NCBI RefSeq assembly: GCF_020509005.1
Contig: NC_063012.1
Location: forward strand, 5,208,001-5,272,000
Length of the DNA: 64,000 nucleotides
DNA from: Fulvia fulva
Taxonomy: Eukaryota > Ascomycota > Dothideomycetes > Mycosphaerellales > Mycosphaerellaceae
Direction: 5' to 3'
A model generated the notes under the pieces. That model was not told the origin of the DNA and made no database searches. It saw only the letters and a program-made list of their open reading frames with translations. Below, piece after piece: positions 1 through 9,000 of this stretch; positions within the stretch are counted from its first letter, which is position 1, and every line of letters starts with the position of its first letter. The position numbers were made by a program, and so were the translations under genes.

Positions 1-352
1 TAGAGGAGAAACTATATTAGTAAAAACCCCTCCTCCTTCCCGCCTATCTTTTCCCCTCGTTATCGTCTTAGATTTCTCTTATTAAGGGTACGCTAGTGTT
101 ATAGGCCTACTATAATAACTACCCTATCTATAATCCCTCTAGCTTCCGCCTCTTATCTATCGACTCCTCCGTCTCGCTAGCTAGGCTAAACTACTAGAGG
201 TATCCCTACTATAGTATCTACCGAGAGATTCGGCAAATATTACCTTTATCCCTAATAATTAACTTATAGTCTCTCCTCTCCGCTTAGTACCTCTAATTTC
301 CCCTACTACTCGCCTGCTACGGGTATCGTAGTAGTATATATTCTAGGATATA
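1..352 (-). mobile_element. LINE-A 3' fragment, RIP-degraded
   Basis: This stretch matches, in the same orientation, the terminal part of LINE-A at about 50520-50745; both carry the C-rich motif after a run of A, and both carry the later block beginning tagtatctaccgag. The match ends near 352 at ttctagg. The second copy lacks about 150 bases present here. In bases 1-240 I count one TG and one CA against ten CG, a strong RIP signature. No open frame survives. The element continues to the left of the window. Confidence 0.6.
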
Positions 353-699
353 AGCGTCATCTATTTCTAGGGAGAGCACTAGCACTCCGGTTAATATTCT
401 ACTAGGGGATACGTTTTAGCCCTCAATCGACAGCCCTTATTAAGACGAGTAATCTACTTAAGTAGTAGCGACCCGCCTACGCTAGCGGCGGCGTAATCGT
501 GATACAAAAAACCCTAAAACCGAGGTCCCTTTCCCCTAAAGGCAGACCCTAGAATTATAGAGTTACGGAGGACAACTGCCTAATTAGGAAGCGCGACCCC
601 GAATAATAGCGAAGGATAGTAACTAACGAGAGCTACAGCCTTACGAACATTCTATACTAAGAGTTAAACCGGGGAACAAACTAAGAAAAAACCTAGGAC

Positions 700-1930
700 A
701 TAAGCTAAGGCCTACTATATAGAAAGTAGAGGCTAACGACAAATAACATAGCGTAGAAGACCCTATATACGGAGGCGGAGAACTTACTAGGGGATAACGA
801 ACACCTAGCCCGGGTATATAAGAACACTATAGCATAGCTACTAGGAGCGCTAAAAGCGCTATTATACCAAATTCCGAAGACAATCTAACAAGTAACACAG
901 AGGGCAGCCTAGAAACTAACTATATAGGTAATAGTAGTAGTAGGTAAGAATTAACCCCCTCCGAAGGCAAGTAAGGCGGTACGCCTATATATTACTAATC
1001 TAGCGGAGAAACAAGAAATCGTAGCCCTAATAAGCAAGGAGATTGTCGACAGAATCGGCCAAAAGGAGGTAGTTAGGGCGAGGGTAGAGGCAATAGGCGT
1101 AGTAAGACTCTTTACCGTATAAGAGTCTAATAGACGAAAGCTAGAGACCTATAAGGAGTAGACTACTAAAGTCGCGAAGTCGGTACGAGTCTCCTACTAA
1201 TAGTATACCGTTATCGCCTACGGGGTCCCTAGGACATTTAAGGTCGAAGACCTTCCCTACCTCTAAGTATAGAACTAGAATACCTCCCTAGGAGTACGAC
1301 TAACGAAGGCGGTATAGCTATATAAGATAGTAGACCGAGAAAAGACGCATTTATTACTTATTATTTAGGTAGAGACAGTGGAATAAGCTAACTAGATACT
1401 AGATAATAGGCTATTCTAGAACTACGAGAGAATGGACACGGAGATCTATTAGAGTAGCTATAGGGTACTACAATACTTCTAATACTAACAGTACGGTTAT
1501 ATAGCCCTAAAATACGGGGAGAAGACCCTAAGGTATCCTTACTACGTAGGCCTATACTAGGGAAGGGAATGCCTAAAAAAGGAGAGTAGGGACGTATACT
1601 ACGGTAGAAGGCACCTAGCGTATTTAAGCTAATACCCGGCTAGAATAGTAGTATAAGAACGAGCGAGATAAGTAAGGATCTCTATACTAGCTAGGTACCC
1701 CTAACGATAGTAGGAGGGACCTACCGTATATAAGGGCTTCGAGCCGAGCAAAAGGAAGAGGGTAGAAGAGACGAATAAGGGAACCTAACCGTAAACGTAT
1801 CTACCTCCCGGTAGGCCTCGACACCTTAACCGGGCTACTAACGAACTAGGCCAAATACGAATCTTTAGGGCGCCCTAGCGGCCCTAGGGCTAGCCGGATA
1901 GCGAGATATAGGCTTAGGAGATATAGTAGG
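700..1930 (+). pseudogene. LINE-A ORF1 remnant (nucleic-acid-binding protein with CCHC knuckles)
   Basis: Boundaries are approximate. At about 1469-1640 the reading frame shows Y-F-stop-Y-stop-Q-Y-G-Y-I-A-L-K-Y, with exactly the spacing of a C-X2-C-X4-H-X4-C knuckle. Every Cys (TGC/TGT) has become Tyr (TAC/TAT) and the His (CAC/CAT) has also become Tyr, as expected when CpA/TpG is mutated to TpA. Further degraded knuckles follow. Known role of the family: LINE ORF1 proteins bind the element RNA. This copy has many stops and cannot be functional. Confidence 0.6.
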
Positions 1931-1959
1931 TTAGCACGGAAATAGACCTTACGGATAAT

Positions 1960-3618
1960 AAATAATACTATACGACGACATTACTATCGTATAGTATAAC
2001 GTAAACAAAAGTAGGGACAAGGTCTAGCGCCACTTTCTATAAGAGCTAGACCCGCTACGGCACTACGTTATTACGGTATAGGAACTATAGATCAACCCCT
2101 ACGTAGGACTCCTAGCTACTTATAATAACCGGAGATACTATACCGTAATCGCGGGCTAACGAGGCGTCATCCCGAGGACATATATATACGTAAGTAAGAC
2201 TATAGACCTTGAGTCGTAGAAGGTTATACTACCGTAGTAGGGCAACCTAGGAGACATAACATTAATCTAGATCGACACGATATAAGGCCCTATCTAGATC
2301 TATAACGTTTATAACCCGCTACCGCGGGGTCGGACGAGTAGGGGACTAGGAACCCTCGCCTACCTAGAGCGGACCCTAAGCTAAGACACGAAGTAAGTAC
2401 TCCTCGGCGACTTCAACCTCTACTACCTATAGTAGGGACTCGAATTCACTCCCCTATATACGTTTCTAGGGGGGAAGCTACTAGATATAACCGTACGCTA
2501 CGGAATGGCCTTAGTAATACTAAAGGGAACAGAGACGTAGAAGGCCCGTACTAGTATAAGTACGATCGACCTATACTTCCTATTACGAGAACTTAAAGAG
2601 AGACTAGTCTAATGCCGACCGAACTACGTACTAGAAGCCTCCTTAGACTATATCCCTATCTAAACGACGCTAGGGGTAAAGGCGATAGAGGAGCTAGTAA
2701 ACGAACTACGCCGTAACTAGAAGAAGGCACGCTAGGACGATATAAGAGGCTTCCTCATAGCGAACCTACTATAGTATAGAGAACTCGAGACGATAGCTTA
2801 GCTAGATCAAGTAGCGGAACAGATTACCTCGGTTATATAGTAAGTAGCGGAACAATACACGCCGTTACTCCGGCCCTTAACGTAGTAGAAGGCCTTCTAG
2901 ACCCCTAAATACTCTACGAAGGTAAGGGAGGCTAGAAGGGTAAGGCGATAGTAGACGAAGGAGCATACCTAAGAGACGTAGGAGCAATACTGCTACGCGA
3001 TATAAGAGAAGAAGGCATAGATAAGACGCGATAAGCTATAGGACTAGAGAGCGACGATTAGGCTCGTTATAGAAAACCCGGAACAGATATAGAGACTTAC
3101 TAAATAGGCACGACTACCTAAAGAGCAACAAGCCCCTTACTTCCCCCTAATCGTAGACCGCGAAGGGATTGCCTAGGCCACGCCCCGGGGCAAGGCAAAA
3201 GCGTTAGCTAACCATTTCTTTTTGACGTAAGTAGAGGTAGACCTTACGGACATCGACCCGAGTATATACCCGGAACCCCTAGACATAGATCGGGCGGTTA
3301 GCTCTAATATAGTAATAGGAGTTATAAGTAAGCTAAAAGGACGAAAAGCCCTAGGCCTAGACAGGATACTAAACGTACTACTAAAAGAGTATAGAGAAGA
3401 GATCGCGCCGAGCCTTATAAACCTATTTACCGCGTGCCTACGGCTAGGGTATCACCCGAAGCCGTATAGAGAGTCTATGATAGTAGTACTACATAAGCTA
3501 TAGAAGGAAGACTATACTTAGCCTAAGTCGTATAGACTAATAGCACTTCTAAATACGATAGGGAAGGTCCTAGAAAAGATAGTAGCCTAGAGACTTACGT
3601 AGCTTACCGAGGACAACT
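1960..3618 (+). pseudogene. LINE-A ORF2 remnant (endonuclease and N-terminal reverse transcriptase)
   Basis: The frame near 2402 reads L-G-D-F-N-L, the APE-type endonuclease motif. At about 3330-3600 it reads a LINE RT segment (KLKGRKALGLDRILNVLLK, then SYRLIALLNTIGKVLEK), with stops where CAG/CAA or TGG codons became TAG/TAA. It breaks at the G1 insertion (duplicated target CAACT) and resumes at 10841-10899 with the segment ending RSTL. It parallels LINE-B ORF2 but is a separate family. It is not functional. Confidence 0.7.
3614..3618. repeat. 5-bp target duplication of G1, left copy (CAACT)
   Basis: CAACT lies directly before the 5' LTR and again at 10841-10845 directly after the 3' LTR. 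A five-base duplication is usual for Ty3/gypsy integrases. It shows that G1 is an undisturbed insertion. Confidence 0.95.
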
Positions 3619-3802
3619 TGTCACGGGCAGCCCGCGACCCCTCACTGTAGCTGCGTCGGCCCGGCTGAACCGCGGACCTTCTGCATCGGGTTAGCGCGGC
3701 TTGGCTTTACTTTATAACTTCGCCGCGCCTCGCGCTCCTCTTTCGTAGCTTCGTAGAACAACAACTATCTCATTCGGACCCTATGGTACGCGCGCCCTTA
3801 CA
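3619..3802 (+). repeat. G1 5' LTR
   Basis: 184 bp starting TGTCACGGGC and ending CCCTTACA. By eye it is identical to 10657-10840. It contains the likely promoter (TATAA at 3713-3717). Identical LTRs indicate a recent insertion. Confidence 0.97.
3713..3717 (+). promoter_or_regulatory. Putative TATA box in G1 LTR
   Basis: TATAA occurs once in the LTR, within tttataactt. It lies 40 bases upstream of 3753, the start of the sequence complementary to the putative primer-binding site, so a transcript starting near 3753 would fit both. This is inference only. Confidence 0.4.
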
Positions 3803-3813
3803 GTTTGTTCTAC
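3803..3813 (+). other. Putative self-primed primer-binding site of G1
   Basis: The bases following the 5' LTR (gtttgttctac) do not begin with the TGG expected for a tRNA 3' end. Bases 3805-3813 are a perfect 9-base complement of 3753-3761 in the LTR, and the pairing extends with a small bulge. This resembles Tf1/sushi-type self-priming, in which the 5' end of the mRNA folds back onto the site beside the LTR. A second inverted repeat, AGATC-GCG-GATCT flanked by CCTTAC/GTAAGG (3813-3844), could form a hairpin just downstream. Confidence 0.45.
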
Positions 3814-3938
3814 CTTACTACCCAGATCGCGGATCTAGGTAAGGGACGCGTAACAACAGGAACAGACAGAACCGCAGAACTCGAGAACGCGCAGAGCCGC
3901 ATCAGAACACAGAACACGGTAAGGCGCACAGCGCGCAG

Positions 3939-6065
3939 ATGCCTAGAGAACGCAACGCGGCGACACCATCAGCAGGTGGTCGCGCGCTCGTAGACAGTCA
4001 GGATACAGGCACCGTCACGCCTCCCCCGAACCCAGACAACATGACTTCACAAACAGCGAACGGCGGCATGCGACCGCCACCTAAGCCTAAGGGCAAAAGC
4101 AAGCAGCGCACATCTCTTTTCCCCGACCTCTCCTCTTTTCCTCAGAGTCAGACACAGGACGACAACCGGCGGGTCACAGTAGACACCGGTGTCGCGCTAC
4201 AACAAGAGATTGATAAAGCTTACCAGAAGGCCTTCGAGCGAGAAGAAGGTGGTGAGATTGACTTTACAGAACTGTTCGAGTTCAAGCTCGAAGAGAACCC
4301 AGGCGGCGACCCAGACGAGGTGTATCTATCACTCGACGAGGCAGAACACATTCTCGCATCCGAATACCAGAATGTCACCCCAGACAACCTCACGACCCTT
4401 GCATCCCAACACCCGAAGACCACCCACGACTTCGTGCTACAAGCAGTCAACACGGCAATTACTAAGGGCAGACAACTCGATGTAATGGAGCGAGCCAACG
4501 ACCTCCAGAACACCCAGTACACCACGCTGTACACCGAATACGACCGCATCTACAAGATGCTGCGAAGTGAAGAGCTTGTCACACAGAAAATGGCAGCAGA
4601 TCTCAAGAGCAAGAAGGATTGCGACCCAGCTAAGTTGCAAGAGCTGGGGAAGAAATACAAGGAAGCCAACAACCTGTGCAAGCAGTTCAGCGAGATCTGC
4701 GAGAAGGAGAAGAAGAAGGCACAAGATGCTGAGGCGAAGAACCAGGCCCTACAACAAGAAGTCGATGACCTGAAGGCTCGGCTTGAGGCAGGAGACACCA
4801 CACAGAACGGAGGTAGGGGCCGCTCAGGCCGCCGACCCTCTCGTTCCCGCCCACGCGAGACCTCACTCGAGCAGCTATTGCGTAGGTATCGCGAAGCTGC
4901 TGGTGGAGGGGGCGGTGGCGGTGGTGGTGATAACGATAACGATGGAGACGACGATGACCGTGGCGACAATGGCCGAGGACGTGACAACGACCGTCCGCGA
5001 CCAGGACCCAACAACAGTCGTGACTCGAGAATGCGCAACACCCGCACCCAGACACCACTGGTTGACCTTCCAGAACGTCTCTTCACCATTGACCGCACCC
5101 TCACTCGCGGCATGGAGATCGGCAAGGGTGTGCCCGACCCTAAGCACTTCAAGAACGATGACGACCCCAATTTCGACAGCTGGTACAGCAGTGTTCTCCT
5201 AAAGCTGACTGTAGCAACCTTCCGCACTGAGGCAGATGGTCTGCGCTTCGTGTATGGGTGGACACAAGGTGATCCTCAGCGAAGCATCAAGCCGAGGATC
5301 CCTGTGCCTGGACAGCAGTCCTTCAACGAGTTCAAGACTGGAGAAGAGTTATTAGACTGGATGACACGCCAATATGGCACACGCAATGAGGGAACCAAGG
5401 CTATGGTTGACATTGCTACCTGCAAGCAAGAACAAGGCGAAACCTTTGTAGCCTTCCATGCCCGCTACTCGAAGTTGCGCGCCTGGATGTCATGGACCGA
5501 TGAGACCGAGCTCATGCTGTTCCGTAACCGACTGAACCGCAAGTACTTCATCAAGACCTTCGGCGACCGCGAAGTCGACCGCCGCCTAGACAGCATGCAA
5601 GACGTTATCGAGGAGTGCACCGCACTGGACGAGAGTTTCTACGAGACAGATCGACTATACCCGCAGAAGGAGCGCCCCCGGGGCAATGGCAACTCGAACA
5701 GCAATGGCGGCCAGAACAACCAGAACAACGGCAACGCAGTTGCTAGTGCCGCTGCCGGTGTAGCAGGTGCCTTGGTACAGCGCCCACTACAGTACGCTGG
5801 TACCAAGAAGAAGGAGGATCTGCCGACACATCTACAGAACCTGCCTACGCTCAACCGTGAGCAGCGCGAAGACCTTAAGAAGCAGGGTAAGTGCTACCGC
5901 TGCCGTACAGGTTCTCACGTGTCGACCAACCCTGAATGCCCAATGTATGGGTACGATGGCGACTATCGCCCACCGCGTCCACGCAATACCACGCCGAATC
6001 CGAACGCGAACCTCAGTTCCCTAGCCGCCGATCCGCGGCAGGGAAATGGCACGACCGCTGCCTAA
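3939..6065 (+). CDS. gag: Gag polyprotein of gypsy element G1
   Basis: Structural protein forming the virus-like particle in which the RNA is copied; 708 residues starting at the first ATG of this frame. In order: a basic, Pro-rich N-terminus; a long alpha-helical, Lys/Glu-rich, coiled-coil-like region at about residues 185-285; an Arg/Ser-rich linker; a nine-Gly run near residue 322 followed by an Asp-rich stretch; a retrotransposon Gag core at about residues 385-570 (around WYSSVLLKL); a Gln/Asn-rich linker; and one zinc knuckle near residues 653-668. The knuckle is C-X2-C-X4-H-X6-C, two residues longer than the usual spacing. The last codons overlap Pol and hold a slippery heptamer at 6041. 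The stop codon is TAA at 6063-6065. Confidence 0.92.
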   Translation: MPRERNAATPSAGGRALVDSQDTGTVTPPPNPDNMTSQTANGGMRPPPKPKGKSKQRTSLFPDLSSFPQSQTQDDNRRVTVDTGVALQQEIDKAYQKAFEREEGGEIDFTELFEFKLEENPGGDPDEVYLSLDEAEHILASEYQNVTPDNLTTLASQHPKTTHDFVLQAVNTAITKGRQLDVMERANDLQNTQYTTLYTEYDRIYKMLRSEELVTQKMAADLKSKKDCDPAKLQELGKKYKEANNLCKQFSEICEKEKKKAQDAEAKNQALQQEVDDLKARLEAGDTTQNGGRGRSGRRPSRSRPRETSLEQLLRRYREAAGGGGGGGGGDNDNDGDDDDRGDNGRGRDNDRPRPGPNNSRDSRMRNTRTQTPLVDLPERLFTIDRTLTRGMEIGKGVPDPKHFKNDDDPNFDSWYSSVLLKLTVATFRTEADGLRFVYGWTQGDPQRSIKPRIPVPGQQSFNEFKTGEELLDWMTRQYGTRNEGTKAMVDIATCKQEQGETFVAFHARYSKLRAWMSWTDETELMLFRNRLNRKYFIKTFGDREVDRRLDSMQDVIEECTALDESFYETDRLYPQKERPRGNGNSNSNGGQNNQNNGNAVASAAAGVAGALVQRPLQYAGTKKKEDLPTHLQNLPTLNREQREDLKKQGKCYRCRTGSHVSTNPECPMYGYDGDYRPPRPRNTTPNPNANLSSLAADPRQGNGTTAA

Positions 6066-6083
6066 GCGTGGTAGACAGCGGTC
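6041..6083 (+). promoter_or_regulatory. Programmed -1 frameshift signal between gag and pol (G1)
   Basis: The heptamer G GGA AAT (6041-6047) fits X XXY YYZ and is phased correctly with the gag codons 6042-6044 and 6045-6047. A 5-base spacer (6048-6052) is followed by a perfect 8-bp stem, GACCGCTG (6053-6060) with CAGCGGTC (6076-6083), around a 15-base loop that contains the gag stop. Pol is in the -1 frame. All elements are visible in the sequence; frameshifting itself is inferred. Confidence 0.85.
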
Positions 6084-9000
6084 ACCCGAACTTCCTAGGA
6101 CAGAAAGAGCATGAGATTGAGAGACACGGAACGCAAGAGACGGTAACAGACTATAGTGAGGAGCTTAAGATATCGGCATGCGCACTGGATAAGCAACAGC
6201 CAGCTGTGTACCCTCACATAGTGTTACCCGTAATGATACAACAGAGAAAGGCTCGAGGCCTTGTAGATTCTGCTTCCACCTCTCTCTTTCTTGACTGGAA
6301 ATTCACACGCAAATACACAATACCCCTGATCCCTTTGACGCAAAGCCGACGACTAACACTGGGAGATGGAACGGCCACTGCGCGGCAGATTACACACGCG
6401 GCCCCTGTAGACGTAGTCATAGGCGATCATCACGAGCAAATGTTATGCTACGTCACCGACCTCGAATACGACATCGTCTTTGGCCTGCCGTGGCTTACAG
6501 CGCACAACCCAAACATCTTCTGGGAGACAGGCGAGGTGGCATTCAGGTCGGATTACTGCTTTGGTCACTGTCTACAGAATAAGACACCGACAACAGTGCA
6601 ATCCCTGAACCACCGCGAGAAGAAGAAGCAGGCACCAGTACGGTACGGACCAGAGCCCTTCACTGGAGATGTAGCGAGCTTCACAGCAGGAGGAGCAGAG
6701 CTGAATGCCTCATCATATGACCTGGAAGACATAGACGATGAAGAAGTGGACTGCCAGGGCGTTTCTCAACGCGCGTGGGGGATGTACGCGCACCGGCCTG
6801 GGGCTGAGTGCTTCTACATCATGCCCACTAGGCGTGAGAGCGACGGCGGAGAGCTTAAGCTGAGTGCAATGGCTGCTGATGATCTGGACCAATTCTTGAA
6901 CAAGCAGTTCAATCACAACCCGAAGGAGAAGTTGCCGCCAATGTACCACGATATTGCGGACGCTTTCTCAGCTAAGGATCATGAAGGACTCCCACCTCAC
7001 CGACTAGGCGTAGATCATGAGATTCACATTAAGCCTGATGGTCCACAAGAGCCACCATACCGCAAGCCCTACGGCCTAGCTGAGAAGGAGAACGAGGCAG
7101 TTAAAAAATGGCTAGACGAGCAAACATCTGAAGGGAAGGTGCGGAAAGCAGGGCAAAAGACGAACCAGTCTCCTGCACCAGTGCTAGTGGTACGTAAGCC
7201 TGGAGGTGGGCTGCGTGTTTGTATCGACTACAGAGGATTGAATGCGATCACTATCAAGAACCGGTATCCGATTCCCTTGATACAAGAGACGCTCAACCGC
7301 ATGCACGGCAAGAAGTACTTCACAAAGCTGGACATTGTAGCAGCCTTCAACAAGTTACGGATAGCTGAAGGGCACGAGTGGTTGACAGCGTTTGCGACAC
7401 GATACGGCATCTACGAGTGTCTAGTGTTGCCATTCGGCTTGTGCAACGGACCAGCATCGTTCCAATCATACATCAACAAGGTCTTGCAAGAACACCTAGA
7501 CGACTTTGTGTCGGCCTACCTGGATGACGTACTTATCTTCAGTGACACCTTGGAGGAGCACATTGAACACGTGCGGAAGGTTCTCACCAAGCTACGCGAT
7601 GCAGGACTTACAGTGGACATCGACAAAAGCGAATTCCACCAACAGAAGGTGAAGTATCTTGGGCTAATCATAACCCCTGACGGCATCGAGATGGACCCCG
7701 AGAAACTCGAATGTATTCAGACATGGGAAGCTCCTGAGAACCTGAAGGATGTCCAGGCCTTCCTTGGATTTGCCAACTTCTACAGGCGATTCATCGAAGC
7801 ATTTTCGCGCATAGCTGCTCCTCTCACCAACCTGACCAAGTCGGACGGACCAAGCAATCACAAGAACAGAAGGATTCAATGGTCACTAGATTGCCAACGA
7901 GCCTTTGACAATTTGAAAGCTGCGTTCAGCAAAGCCGGCATGCTCGCACATTACGTGCCAGGCAGGGAAACAGTAATAGAGACAGATTCTTCAGATTTTG
8001 TGAACGCCGGCGTGCTTTCGCAGTATGACGAGAATGGTGTGCTACATCCTGTGGCCTTCTACTCGAAGAAGTTGAGTCCACAGGAGTGCAATTATGAAAT
8101 CTATGATAAGGAACTGTTAGCCATCATCAAGGCTTTTGAGGAATGGAGACCCGAGCTCGCCTGCGAGGCAGATGATGAGGACTCACAGCCAGTCAAGATT
8201 TACACCGACCACAAGAACCTGGAATACTTCATGACGACAAAGCAGCTAAATCGGCGACAAGCGCGTTGGGCTGAGTTCTTGTCACAGTTCAACTTCAAGA
8301 TAATATACCGTCCAGGACTTCAAGGTACAAAGCCAGACAGCCTGACGAGACGCAGCCAGGACCTTCCGCAGGGGGTGGACGACCCTCGGAACCAGCATCA
8401 GCATCAGACATTGCTGCCTCCTAAGCGATTCCTTAAGATCGCCTCACTACAGGCAACAGTAGAAGATGCGCCGGAAGAAGAGGAACCAGTACCGCTAAAC
8501 CCTGAAGCTGAAGAGTTTATGCCTACAGAACGAGATGCGCCTACTGAACAACCGGCGACGCGTGAAAGTCAGCGGGAAGCCGAACTCGAGTATCGAATGT
8601 CGACGGCGTACGTAACCGATAACGAGCTCAAGACCGCGATTAAGGACCTGCAGAAAGACCGCACTCCTACACTGCTACAGAGAGCGAAGATTCACCCAGC
8701 ACACTGCAAAGTGGATGGCGACCTGCTATATGTTCGAAACCAATACGACGGCTGGAGCTTATGGGTACCAAATGACCAAGCTTTACAGACCAGGATAATC
8801 AAGATAAACCATGACGCTCCAGCAGCAGGCCATCCAGGACGAGCTCGCACTTATGAACTCGTAGCACGTGAATTCTACTGGCCTGGATTAGCGAGATCCG
8901 TGCGCAGATACACCGCGAATTGCCGCACCTGCCGTACAACAAAATCTCTGCACTCCCAGCCACTAGGATTACTACAGCCACTTCCTGTTCCAGATCGGCC

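Larger units (their letters stand above)
353..3618 (+). mobile_element. LINE-A 5' part (non-LTR retrotransposon, Tad1-like), RIP-degraded
   Basis: A LINE-like layout is visible through many stop codons: a zinc-knuckle ORF1 remnant, an endonuclease, then a reverse transcriptase. The RT is cut at 3618 by gypsy G1, resumes after G1 at 10841, and runs to 10899, where LINE-B is inserted. The left boundary (about 353) is where similarity to the neighbouring LINE-A 3' fragment stops and is uncertain. The 3' half appears to lie inverted at 50456-52161 (see the inversion finding). Confidence 0.7.

Noticed and set aside
3803..3820. tRNA primer-binding site for G1
   Set aside because: No TGG after the LTR and no tRNA 3' complement that I recognise; self-complementarity to the LTR fits better.
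4220..5227. Several open frames on the minus strand opposite gag
   Set aside because: They are shadows of the G/C-biased gag codons, have low-complexity translations (Pro, Ser, His runs), and no family similarity.
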